Positions 26,418 through 34,061 of a stretch of 64,000 nucleotides of DNA are shown one piece after another. Source of the stretch: Labilithrix luteola. Lineage in GTDB: Bacteria; Myxococcota_A; Polyangia; Polyangiales; Polyangiaceae. The position numbers and the translations under genes were made by a program. The stretch spans positions 1,922,001 to 1,986,000 of the forward strand of contig NZ_CP012333.1 in assembly GCF_001263205.1 (NCBI RefSeq), given 5' to 3'. Numbering within the stretch: position 1 is the first letter of the stretch; every line of letters starts with the position of its first letter. A model generated the notes under the pieces. It was not told the DNA's origin, made no database searches, and saw only the letters and a list, made by a program, of their open reading frames with translations.

Positions 26418-26732
26418 TCAGCGATACCCCTGCGGCTCGCCGTCGACGTAAGTCACGCCGGAATCGCGATTGCGTGCGAGCTGGCTGAGCATGTCGTTGA
26501 CGCCGACCGCGAACCAATCGGTGAGCCCGCAACCGACGCAGATCCACGCCGCGAAGTTGCCGTGCTCGATCTTCTTGCCCCACTCGTGGCTTGCCGTTCC
26601 GCCCGAGGAGCTCCGGCAGACGGCCGGCATCGTGTAGATGGCGTTGTTCGAGTCGAACTGCGGAAGCATGACCGGGTTCACGCGCCAGAATTTGTGTGAG
26701 CCGCACGCACGACACGGAGAGGGACAATTCAT
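26418..26732 (-). CDS. Small zinc-ribbon protein (104 aa)
   Basis: ATG 26732 gives MNCPSPCRACGSHKFWRV, the natural start of a zinc ribbon; the frame is open much further upstream only because it is the shadow of the LuxR gene. CRAC (7-10) and CVGCG (65-69) are the ligand pairs. A WICVGCGLTDWFAVG stretch is typical of short nucleic-acid-style ribbons. It follows the LuxR gene by 125 bases on the same strand. Function unknown. Confidence 0.62.
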   Translation of the reverse strand: MNCPSPCRACGSHKFWRVNPVMLPQFDSNNAIYTMPAVCRSSSGGTASHEWGKKIEHGNFAAWICVGCGLTDWFAVGVNDMLSQLARNRDSGVTYVDGEPQGYR

Positions 26733-26857
26733 GGCGAAGAGCGTACGACGCTCCGCCCATTCCGGCTCGGCCATTCGCGTTCTGCGCGCCCCGCGTGACC
26801 TCGATGAACAGCCTCGATGAACAGCGTCGATGAACTGGACGCCCGCGAGAGCGCTGC

Positions 26858-28150
26858 TCAGTCCTCGCCGCTCGCCACGAGACGAGCGAGCTGACTTCGG
26901 TTGTCGACGCCGAGTTTGTCGAAGATGGCACGCAGCTGTTTGGCGATCGTCGGCACCGACACACCGCGCGACTGCGCAATCTGTTCGTTGCTCATTCCGC
27001 GCGTGACGAAGCTCGTGACTTCGCGTTCTGCCGGCGAAAGCCGCTCTGCGAGTGACGTTGCCGGAGCGACGTCGACCGCGAGCACCCCCACGCATTCGCC
27101 GTCGACCTCCACGTCGAGCCGCTCGGCACGCGCGGCGGGCGAGAGCGCGGCAAGATCCACGCGCTTCCTCACACGTAGCTTGCGGAGGATCTGCGTCACG
27201 CACGTGGAGACGGTTCCCTCGGCGAGACCGAGCGCGTAGACGATCTCCTTGTTCGTCGCGCCAAGGACGACATACTCGAGCACCGCTCGTTCGTTGCTCG
27301 TGAGCGCCCGCGGATCGAGCGTGGTCGGCCGATTCTGGTAGGCCGCGATGTAGCGCCTGCCGCCCTGCTCCCAGTGGTCCACGAGCGACCATTCGCCGGC
27401 GACGAGCCCGCGCCAGAGCCGGAGCGCGCGATCGGGAGAGGAGCGTACGTCGGTGCCGCGCGCGCGTTCCATCGCATGGACGGCATCCATCAGCGCTTCG
27501 CGCGCCGGTCGGTCGGCGGCGAGCTCGGTGCCCGCGTGGGCAATTCTGCCCGACGGCTCGAGCAGCGCCTCACGCGCCGAGGTGGGTGGCGTCGAGGAAG
27601 GAGATCGTGCCGCCAGCTTCCGTCGCAAGCGAAGAGCCGCAACGACATGGAGACCAGCACGCTGCCAGATACCGCGCACGCGGGGCGCAGGAGCGAGGAC
27701 GTCCCGCGCGGGCGACGACATGGTGAGGCTGCCCCCCTGGGCGTCTTGGACGAACATCGAAAAGCCATCCACGACGCCGATCGGCTGCATCAACTGGCGG
27801 AAGTGAGCGACGACGACCGAGGAGGGGCCGAAGAACTGCTCGAGCCCCCCACACGAGACGAGGCGCGTACGAACGACGTCATTGACCGCTTGCGGCGCGG
27901 TCACGTTGAGCTCCATCAGACGCTCTGCGAAGCCCGCGTCGAGATCGTGCTGCACGAACACGGGACTTGCCGGCAGATTCGGCACCGACTCGCCCCCCGT
28001 GAACGCGTAGACCCCACAGCCGGTATCGACATCGGGGCGCGCCACGGCAAGCAGCTGGTCGAGCCACTCTTGCTCGGTCCCGTCGAGCCGATACGCGGCC
28101 TCGACCACGTCGATGGCGCGCGTCGCACGAATGTCTTTCGCTTTCGGCAT
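26858..28150 (-). CDS. LuxR-type regulator with two HTH domains
   Basis: 430 residues from ATG 28150, preceded by GGGGTAGGGAG. The N-terminal 270 residues look like a sensory region without a receiver (no phospho-Asp pattern). Two complete LuxR HTH domains follow: one at about 284-336 (LTSNERAVLEYVVLGATNKEI, then GTVSTCVTQILRKL) and one at about 371-425 (LSPAEREVTSFVTRGMSNEQIA, then PTIAKQLRAIFDKLG). Two HTH units in one chain are unusual. It is divergent from the OmpA-like gene. Confidence 0.88.
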   Translation of the reverse strand: MPKAKDIRATRAIDVVEAAYRLDGTEQEWLDQLLAVARPDVDTGCGVYAFTGGESVPNLPASPVFVQHDLDAGFAERLMELNVTAPQAVNDVVRTRLVSCGGLEQFFGPSSVVVAHFRQLMQPIGVVDGFSMFVQDAQGGSLTMSSPARDVLAPAPRVRGIWQRAGLHVVAALRLRRKLAARSPSSTPPTSAREALLEPSGRIAHAGTELAADRPAREALMDAVHAMERARGTDVRSSPDRALRLWRGLVAGEWSLVDHWEQGGRRYIAAYQNRPTTLDPRALTSNERAVLEYVVLGATNKEIVYALGLAEGTVSTCVTQILRKLRVRKRVDLAALSPAARAERLDVEVDGECVGVLAVDVAPATSLAERLSPAEREVTSFVTRGMSNEQIAQSRGVSVPTIAKQLRAIFDKLGVDNRSQLARLVASGED

Positions 28151-28287
28151 CTCCCTACCCCTCTCGAGCATAGACGACAGCTTCCGGTCTCGCGCCGAGC
28201 GTCGCATCTTTCGACGCACGAGCTACGGTTCTGCTCCAACACGCGAGCCGTGCGGGGCGTGGGAAAGCGTGGCAAACTTCCGGTCCC

Positions 28288-29085
28288 ATGCGTGGCCTGG
28301 CTCTCGTTCTCTTCGCGGCGCTCTCGGGCGCGTCGATCTCGTCGGTCGTGTCCTTCGCGACGCCCGCCTTCGCCGCGGATGCGCCGAACAAGCCGGTACC
28401 GGCCGACAAGCGCGTGAAGGTCACCGTCGACCGCGCCAAGGTGGACCTGCCAGGTCACAAGCTCGAAGTGTCGCTCTCGCGGCCCGCCGACAAGATCCAT
28501 CTCAAGGTCCAAGGCGAGTCCGGTTCGGTGCTCGACGAACGCGATATCCCCTTCAACGGCGCCGCGCCGGGCACTCCCCTCACCTGCACGTGGACGCCGT
28601 CGTCGGACGAGGCCGTCGCTCGCATCGAGATCATCGGGTACTCGACCGAGGGCTATTGGTCGGGCGTGGCCCTCACGCCGTGGAAGGCGGAGGTTCCCCA
28701 CGAGGAAGTGAACTTCGCCACCGACTCCGACGTCATTCGTCCAACCGAAGTGCCGAAACTCGAAGCGAGCCTCGCCGCCATTCGCGCCGTCGTGAGCAAG
28801 CACACCGATTTCGGACCGATTACGCTCTACGTCGTCGGTCACACCGATACGGTTGGAACCGCGGAGCACAACTTCGCCCTCTCGCAGCGTCGTGCGCGCT
28901 CGATCGGAACGTGGTTCCGGCAGCACGGTCTGCAGGTGCCTATCGCCTACGAAGGCTTCGGAGAGGCGGCGCCGCGCGTCCGCACGGGTGACGAAGTCGA
29001 CGAGCCGCAGAACCGACGCGTCGACTACGTCATCGCCGTCGAGCCGCCGGGGCTCCCGAACGGCCGCGCGTGGCACGGACTCTAA
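28288..29085 (+). CDS. OmpA-domain protein
   Basis: 265 residues with a signal peptide (about 1-30, cut after FAADA). A beta-rich N-terminal domain (about 40-140) is followed by an OmpA/MotB-like peptidoglycan-binding domain (about 145-255): VNFATDSDVI, VVGHTDTVGT, NFALSQRRARSI and the RRVDYVI ending. Such proteins tie the outer membrane to the cell wall. It is divergent from the LuxR-type gene and has no obvious partner downstream. Confidence 0.9.
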   Translation: MRGLALVLFAALSGASISSVVSFATPAFAADAPNKPVPADKRVKVTVDRAKVDLPGHKLEVSLSRPADKIHLKVQGESGSVLDERDIPFNGAAPGTPLTCTWTPSSDEAVARIEIIGYSTEGYWSGVALTPWKAEVPHEEVNFATDSDVIRPTEVPKLEASLAAIRAVVSKHTDFGPITLYVVGHTDTVGTAEHNFALSQRRARSIGTWFRQHGLQVPIAYEGFGEAAPRVRTGDEVDEPQNRRVDYVIAVEPPGLPNGRAWHGL

Positions 29086-29368
29086 CCGTTCAGCCCACGC
29101 GCTCTTCACGGGCCACGAGCCGTCGCGAGGGGCGCCTGAATATCGCTCCAACGAGGTCGAGCATCTCGCGAACTTGCGGATACCGCAGCGAAAACGCCAT
29201 GCCGGCAGGAGAAGCATGGACGACTGCCCGAAGGAGGGCAATCGCAAGAACGGGTGACACTCCCAGGCTTGCCGCGCGCCTCCTTGGCGGACGGTAGGTA
29301 GTGGTCGCGTCTCGCGTGTCCTCTCGTATCAGTCGCCCGAGGCGAGGCCCAAGGTTAGAGGAGAGGCC

Positions 29369-31417
29369 ATGAGATCGAGGTTCTTGGCCGCGCTCCTCTT
29401 CGCCACCACGTTTGCCTGCGGAAGTGCTCCCCCGCCAGAGAGCGCCGTGCGCGCGAAGGACGCATCACGAACGGGCGGTGCTTCGACGGCCACCGCGACC
29501 GCCACCGCAATGGGCACCGCGGAAAAGCAGCTCACGGCGGACGAGACGCTGTCGACCGATGACGGCGCGACCTTCCAAGCGGCGCGCGGCTGGTTCGTGT
29601 CCAAGCGCGGGGCGATGACGGTGCTACAGACGCCCGAGAAGGAGGTCTCCATCGCCCTCGTCACCTCGACGGAGCCCGACGCGGAAAAGGCCATCACCGC
29701 AGCGTGGGAGAACCTCTCGAAGGGCTTCTCTCGGCCCGTCAAACAGCGCATGACGCCGCCTGCGCGCGACGGCTGGACGTCGATCACGCAGATCGTCTAC
29801 GAGACGAAGACCGACGAAACGCGGGTCGTCATCGGCCTCGCCAGGGCCGAGGGCGGCAAGCAGCACGTCATGCTCTTCGACGGCACGGAGTCGGGGTTCG
29901 ACCGGCGCGGAGCCCAGATCGGCACGATTCAATCGAGTTACAAGCCCAAGGGCCTGGCGGCCGAAGCCCTCGGAGGTCGCGAGGCTCACGATCTCGACTC
30001 GGCGCGTCTCGCCGCGTTCGCCTCGTTCGCCGAGAGCGCCCGCGACGCCCTCACCATTCCGGGCACGGCCGTCGCCATCGTCCAGCACGGCAAGGTGGTC
30101 TTCGCCAAAGGCTTCGGCGTACGCGAGAAGGGCAAACCCGAGCTCGTGACGCCCAAGACGCTCTTCATGATCGGTTCGACGACCAAGTCGCTCACCACCA
30201 TCATGATGGCGAAGCTCGTCGACGAAGGCGTGTTCGACTGGGACACGCCGATGACGAAGCTCATGCCCGAATTCGCGCTCGGTGATGCGTCGGCCACGGA
30301 GAAGATCACGCTCCGCCATACCGTCTGCGCGTGCACCGGCATGCCACGCCAGGACATGGCGTTTCTGTTCGAGTACGCCGGCAGCACTCCCGAAAAGCGC
30401 GTGGCATCGTTGCGGCAGGCAAAGCCCACGACGGGTTTCGGTGAGACGTTCCAATATTCGAACATGCTCGTCGCCGCCGGCGGATACGTCGCCGCGCACG
30501 CGGCGGCTCCGGGCAAGGCGCTCGGCCCCGCCTACGACGAGACGTTGCGGTCACGCGTGCTCGAGCCACTCGGCATGCGAAGCACCACCTCCGACCTCGC
30601 GACCGTTCGCCGTGCAGAACACGCCTCGCCACACGGCCTGACGCCCGAGGGCGGCAGCGCGCTCTCGCCGCTCGGCACGGAGGAAGGTGTCTTTGCGATT
30701 CGCCCGGCCGGCGCCGTCTGGTCGAACGTCGAGGAAATGGCTCGCGTGCTCGCCCTCGAGCTCGGCAAGGGCAGCGTCGACGGGAAACACATCGTCTCCG
30801 AGAAGAACCTTCTCCTTCGCCGCGAACCGCAGGTGAAGATCACCGAGAAGATGGCCTACGGCATCGGCCTCTTCCTCGAGGACGACCACGGCCTTCCCGT
30901 CGCCGGCCACGGCGGCAACAACCTTGGCTTCACGTCGGACTTCTTCTTCTTGCCGAAGAGCGACGTCGGCATGGTCGTTCTCTCGAACAAGGGTGGAGCC
31001 AACACCTACCGTCGCGTCCTCCGCCGCAAGCTCGTCGAGCTCCTCTTCGACGCCAACCCCGAGGCCGAGCCATTGCTCCGCTTCGCGCTCGAGCAGGGCA
31101 AGAAGTCCCTCGCGGGAGATCTCGCGCTCGTCGAACGCAGGCCGTCGGCCGCCTTCTTCACGTCCCTCGCGGGAACGTGGTCTAGCCCGGAGCTCGGCAC
31201 CATCACCATCCGTCGCGACGCGAAGGGTACGGCCATCCTCGATGCCGGCGAATGGAACACCGCGTTCGGAGAGAAGACCGAAAAGGACGGCGGCAAGAAG
31301 CTCTACATGCTCGACCCGCCGTGGCTCGGCGAAACGCTCGTCGTCGGGAGCTCGGGCGAGCCCACGCTGACCCTGGAATCAGGTCAGGAGAAGCACGTCT
31401 TCCGACGCACCAAGTGA
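29369..31417 (+). CDS. Serine hydrolase (class C beta-lactamase fold) lipoprotein
   Basis: 682 residues. Lipobox TFACG near residue 16-18, then a domain of about 190 residues that resembles other lipoprotein N-termini. The catalytic domain (about 205-590) has SxxK as STTK (Ser270-Lys273), YSN near 363 and HGGN near 516, the three motifs of DD-peptidase/esterase-type enzymes of the beta-lactamase (serine hydrolase) family. A C-terminal beta domain follows. Likely an esterase or D-aminopeptidase-like enzyme facing the periplasm; the substrate cannot be told. It converges on the AraC gene. Confidence 0.88.
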   Translation: MRSRFLAALLFATTFACGSAPPPESAVRAKDASRTGGASTATATATAMGTAEKQLTADETLSTDDGATFQAARGWFVSKRGAMTVLQTPEKEVSIALVTSTEPDAEKAITAAWENLSKGFSRPVKQRMTPPARDGWTSITQIVYETKTDETRVVIGLARAEGGKQHVMLFDGTESGFDRRGAQIGTIQSSYKPKGLAAEALGGREAHDLDSARLAAFASFAESARDALTIPGTAVAIVQHGKVVFAKGFGVREKGKPELVTPKTLFMIGSTTKSLTTIMMAKLVDEGVFDWDTPMTKLMPEFALGDASATEKITLRHTVCACTGMPRQDMAFLFEYAGSTPEKRVASLRQAKPTTGFGETFQYSNMLVAAGGYVAAHAAAPGKALGPAYDETLRSRVLEPLGMRSTTSDLATVRRAEHASPHGLTPEGGSALSPLGTEEGVFAIRPAGAVWSNVEEMARVLALELGKGSVDGKHIVSEKNLLLRREPQVKITEKMAYGIGLFLEDDHGLPVAGHGGNNLGFTSDFFFLPKSDVGMVVLSNKGGANTYRRVLRRKLVELLFDANPEAEPLLRFALEQGKKSLAGDLALVERRPSAAFFTSLAGTWSSPELGTITIRRDAKGTAILDAGEWNTAFGEKTEKDGGKKLYMLDPPWLGETLVVGSSGEPTLTLESGQEKHVFRRTK

Positions 31418-31427
31418 GCTCGTTCGC

Positions 31428-32324
31428 TCACGCCGCGCGAATCGAGCGACGGAGAGCGGTGGGCGACGGCAACGATACGTGGTGGAAGGCGTGGTCGAGC
31501 GCCTCCACCGAGCCGTATCCCACGAATTCGGCGACGCGAGCAGGCGTCGCTTCGTCGTGAGACAGAAGAATGGTCGCGATCACGAGTCGATAGGCGTCGC
31601 GAATTCCACGCCAGCGTCCTTCACCGCGTCCAAGCAAGGCGTGACGCTCGTGCAAGCGCCGGATGTTTCGAGTCAGGGTGCGACGCGAGCTGCCCTGCGT
31701 GGCCTCGAGATCGACGAGCATCGGCGCATTCGCGAGGTCGGAGAGAGCACGGTCGACCTGCTCACCGAGCTGCTGCTCCGCGGGCGTGGAGGGCGCAACC
31801 GCGCAGAGCCGCTCCGCGTCGACAGGGCACCCCTCGGACTGCAAGGCTCGAAAGAGATCCAGGAGCGCGGGCCGCAAAGCTTCGGCCGTTCGAGCGTTGC
31901 GCAGCTCCTCGCCGAAGTGGTCGACGCAATGTCGAGTCCGACTTCCGAGCTGCCAGGAGGCAACGTCTTCGCTCGTTGCCGACCCATCGTCGAGACCGCC
32001 GGGATCCCATTCGATCTCGAGGAGGTCACAATGCTCGCTACGACTCTCCCAACGTCGGCGCTCCGAAATGAACAGCGCGCGCCCTGGATGCATCTTCTCG
32101 TCGCGCCCCTCGATCGACTCGAGCGATTCTCCGTCGAGCACCAAGAGAAGCCGTCGGCGCGGACGACCGCAGTCGACTCCGACCGCCGCCTTCGTGAGCC
32201 GCTCGTCCTGAACGACCTCGCGCAGCGCGACGCGCCTCACGATGAACGATGGCCCGATGGCGCGGTCGATCGCGAGGCAGGCATCGCCGAAGCCGGGAAC
32301 ATGGCGCCGATGAGAGACGATCAC
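31428..32324 (-). CDS. AraC-family regulator
   Basis: 298 residues from GTG 32324; a later start is possible since no ribosome site is seen. The N-terminal 170 residues are a diverged effector region. The C-terminal double HTH (about 195-298) has LVDLEATQGSSRRTLTRNIRRL and, for the second helix pair, TPARVAEFVGYGSVEALDHAFHHV. The second HTH is the better conserved. Target unknown; the divergent neighbour is the membrane protein/MerR pair. Confidence 0.8.
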   Translation of the reverse strand: MIVSHRRHVPGFGDACLAIDRAIGPSFIVRRVALREVVQDERLTKAAVGVDCGRPRRRLLLVLDGESLESIEGRDEKMHPGRALFISERRRWESRSEHCDLLEIEWDPGGLDDGSATSEDVASWQLGSRTRHCVDHFGEELRNARTAEALRPALLDLFRALQSEGCPVDAERLCAVAPSTPAEQQLGEQVDRALSDLANAPMLVDLEATQGSSRRTLTRNIRRLHERHALLGRGEGRWRGIRDAYRLVIATILLSHDEATPARVAEFVGYGSVEALDHAFHHVSLPSPTALRRSIRAA

Positions 32325-32420
32325 GTGGGACGCGTCGCTTTAGCACCGACCGGTTCACGGGCAAGGAGCCGGAAGCTCGGGCCGTAAAGCACCGTAAAAG
32401 CACGCTGCGCGTCCCATCGC

Positions 32421-32443
32421 TTGACCCTGCACCATGGTGCAGG
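32421..32443 (+). promoter_or_regulatory. MerR-type promoter/operator
   Basis: TTGACC (32421-32426) is followed by an 18-bp perfect palindrome CCTGCACCATGGTGCAGG (32426-32443), the layout of MerR-family promoters where the operator fills the spacer after the -35 box. The -10 region is weak by eye. It lies 17 bases before the ATG at 32460 of the membrane protein gene that is coupled to the MerR gene. Confidence 0.65.
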
Positions 32444-32459
32444 CCTCACGTTGGTGGCC

Positions 32460-32900
32460 ATGCACTTCGCTCCTCCTCGCGATCTCACTGCACGGGTCGT
32501 ATTCGCCTCGGCGCTCTATGACCTCGTGGTCACCGCCCCGTTCGCCACGCCGTGGACGGCGACGCGAACGATCGAACAGCTCACCCGCGTGCACCAAGCT
32601 CTTGCTCTCTCGGGATCCTTCGCCCTCGAGGGCCCGATGTCCCTGCTCTTCTTGAACCTCATGGGCAGCATCGTCGTCGTATGGTCCGTCGTGCGGCTGC
32701 AGACTCCGACGGCCAGGCTCGGCGCGGCGGACACCGTCGGGCGCATTCTGTTCTCGTCGTGGTTCGCGTTCGCGCTCGCGCAAGGTGCATCGACGCTGCT
32801 CGTCGCGTTCCTCGTGCTGGAGGTCACGTGGGCGATGGTGCAAGGGCTGACTGTCTTCCGCGTGCTCCGCGCGCGTCGCCTCGCTACCATCCCATCGTGA
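32460..32900 (+). CDS. Four-helix membrane protein, partner of MerR regulator
   Basis: 146 residues from ATG 32460. The longer frame from TTG 32421 is rejected because that TTG is the -35 box of the MerR-type promoter. About four membrane helices (near 10-30, 55-80, 95-115, 118-135). It overlaps the MerR gene by GTGA, so the pair is autoregulated as one transcript. No family is recognised; it could be a transport or stress-response membrane protein under MerR control. Confidence 0.72.
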   Translation: MHFAPPRDLTARVVFASALYDLVVTAPFATPWTATRTIEQLTRVHQALALSGSFALEGPMSLLFLNLMGSIVVVWSVVRLQTPTARLGAADTVGRILFSSWFAFALAQGASTLLVAFLVLEVTWAMVQGLTVFRVLRARRLATIPS

Positions 32901-33304
32901 CCATCGGCGAGTTGGCCAAGGCCGCAGGCGTACGCATCTCCACTCTGCGGTTCTACGAGAGGCGCGGGCTGCTGAAGCCTGCATCGCGCTCGCGCGCCGG
33001 CTATCGTCGCTTCACGGAAGACGATGCAGCTCGCGTCCGGTTCTTGCGTCGCGCGCAGGAGCTCGGCTTCTCGCTCGAGGAATTGGGCATGATGTTGGCG
33101 CTCTCGCAACGTCGGACGGTCCGCGCGGGTGACATCGCACACGTCGGAAAGCAAAAGCTCTCGGAGATCGACGAACGCATCGCCGACCTCCGTCGCGTTC
33201 GCCGCGCGCTCTCCGGGCTGCTCGCAGCTCAGTGCATCGATCCGAACGAGCCGTGCCGGATCGTCGCCGCCCTCGCCGATCGACCGGCGCGCGCGTCCGA
33301 CTGA
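32897..33304 (+). CDS. MerR-family transcriptional regulator
   Basis: 135 residues from GTG 32897, inside the previous stop. The winged helix is canonical: TIGELAKAAGVRISTLRFYERRGLL (HTH start), then SRAGYRRFTEDDAARVRFLRRAQELGFSLEE. A dimerisation helix follows and the C-terminus has Cys in AAQCIDPNEPCRI, a pair that could bind a metal or thiol-reactive compound as in SoxR/CueR relatives. The operator upstream of the operon supports autoregulation. Confidence 0.93.
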   Translation: MTIGELAKAAGVRISTLRFYERRGLLKPASRSRAGYRRFTEDDAARVRFLRRAQELGFSLEELGMMLALSQRRTVRAGDIAHVGKQKLSEIDERIADLRRVRRALSGLLAAQCIDPNEPCRIVAALADRPARASD

Positions 33305-33327
33305 CGCGCGTACGAGCCGCGAGTCAG
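33301..33327. terminator. Bidirectional hairpin between MerR and CcmH-like genes
   Basis: CTGAC-G-CGCG (33301-33310) pairs with CGCG-A-GTCAG (33318-33327), nine pairs with one mismatch and a 7-nt loop. It overlaps the MerR stop and lies just after the converging CcmH-like gene. Confidence 0.45.
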
Positions 33328-33333
33328 GAAATT

Positions 33334-33810
33334 CTACGTATCGAGCTCGGCGAGCTCCGCGTCGATTCGCGCGTCGAGGTGCCCCGCGTCGGGCGTAGCG
33401 CCGGCATCGCGCTTCGTCACGGCGCTCGGCTCACGCTTTGTCCAGCGGCGCAGTGCAATCGTGAGTCCGGCGCCGGCAATGACCAGCACGGCGACGACGG
33501 CCATGCCCATCGCTCGAATCGGCGTATCGCTTCGTGCGGCGAGAACCTTCTCGCCATATCGGGCGACGAAGTCGTTCTGGATGGCGTCGAGTGCTTCGCC
33601 ATGCTCGACGCGCGACTCGATTTCCTTCCGGAGATCGTGCGCGAGATCGGACTCGTGCGTGTCGAGTGTGCCGCCGTAACAGCATGGCGCGTAGAGGCGC
33701 GACTCGAGCGCCTTCGCGCCTGGAAGCGAAGGCGCCGCGCTCGCACCGGTCGCAACGAGCATCGCGAAGGCAAACGCCGAAGTGATGGTCTTGACGTTCC
33801 GCGTCTTCAC
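33334..33810 (-). CDS. CcmH-family protein with CC motif
   Basis: 158 residues from GTG 33810 with GGAGG six bases upstream. A signal peptide (about 1-26) precedes a CcmH-like helical domain: YAPCCYGGTLDTHESD, then LRKEIESRVEHG and FVARYGEKVLA, followed by a membrane helix at about 100-122 and a charged tail. CcmH proteins reduce apocytochrome c during cytochrome maturation with an LRCxxC pair. Here the cysteines are adjacent (Cys43, Cys44). No other ccm genes are nearby. Confidence 0.75.
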   Translation of the reverse strand: MKTRNVKTITSAFAFAMLVATGASAAPSLPGAKALESRLYAPCCYGGTLDTHESDLAHDLRKEIESRVEHGEALDAIQNDFVARYGEKVLAARSDTPIRAMGMAVVAVLVIAGAGLTIALRRWTKREPSAVTKRDAGATPDAGHLDARIDAELAELDT

Positions 33811-34061
33811 GAGGACCTCCGAGGCGTCGAAGCCTAGCGGAGGAATTCGACGTCGGGAGCGCCACGCATTCTTTTCGCGATGTGTTTCGGAAGGTCGGGC
33901 TTCGACGCTTCCAATCGAACGACGAGCCACTGCGAATTTTGCTCGCTCGTGGGAATAAAAACGCCGATCCACGATCGCAGACACAAGCTCTGGCGACGTG
34001 CTGAGCTCGTCGATCGGCGCTCGTGGTTGCATCGCGTCGCCGGCCTGGGTACTCGGTGGCC

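Noticed and set aside
32421..32459. Start of the membrane protein at TTG 32421
   Set aside because: That TTG belongs to the TTGACC -35 box of the MerR-type promoter; ATG 32460 fits the protein.
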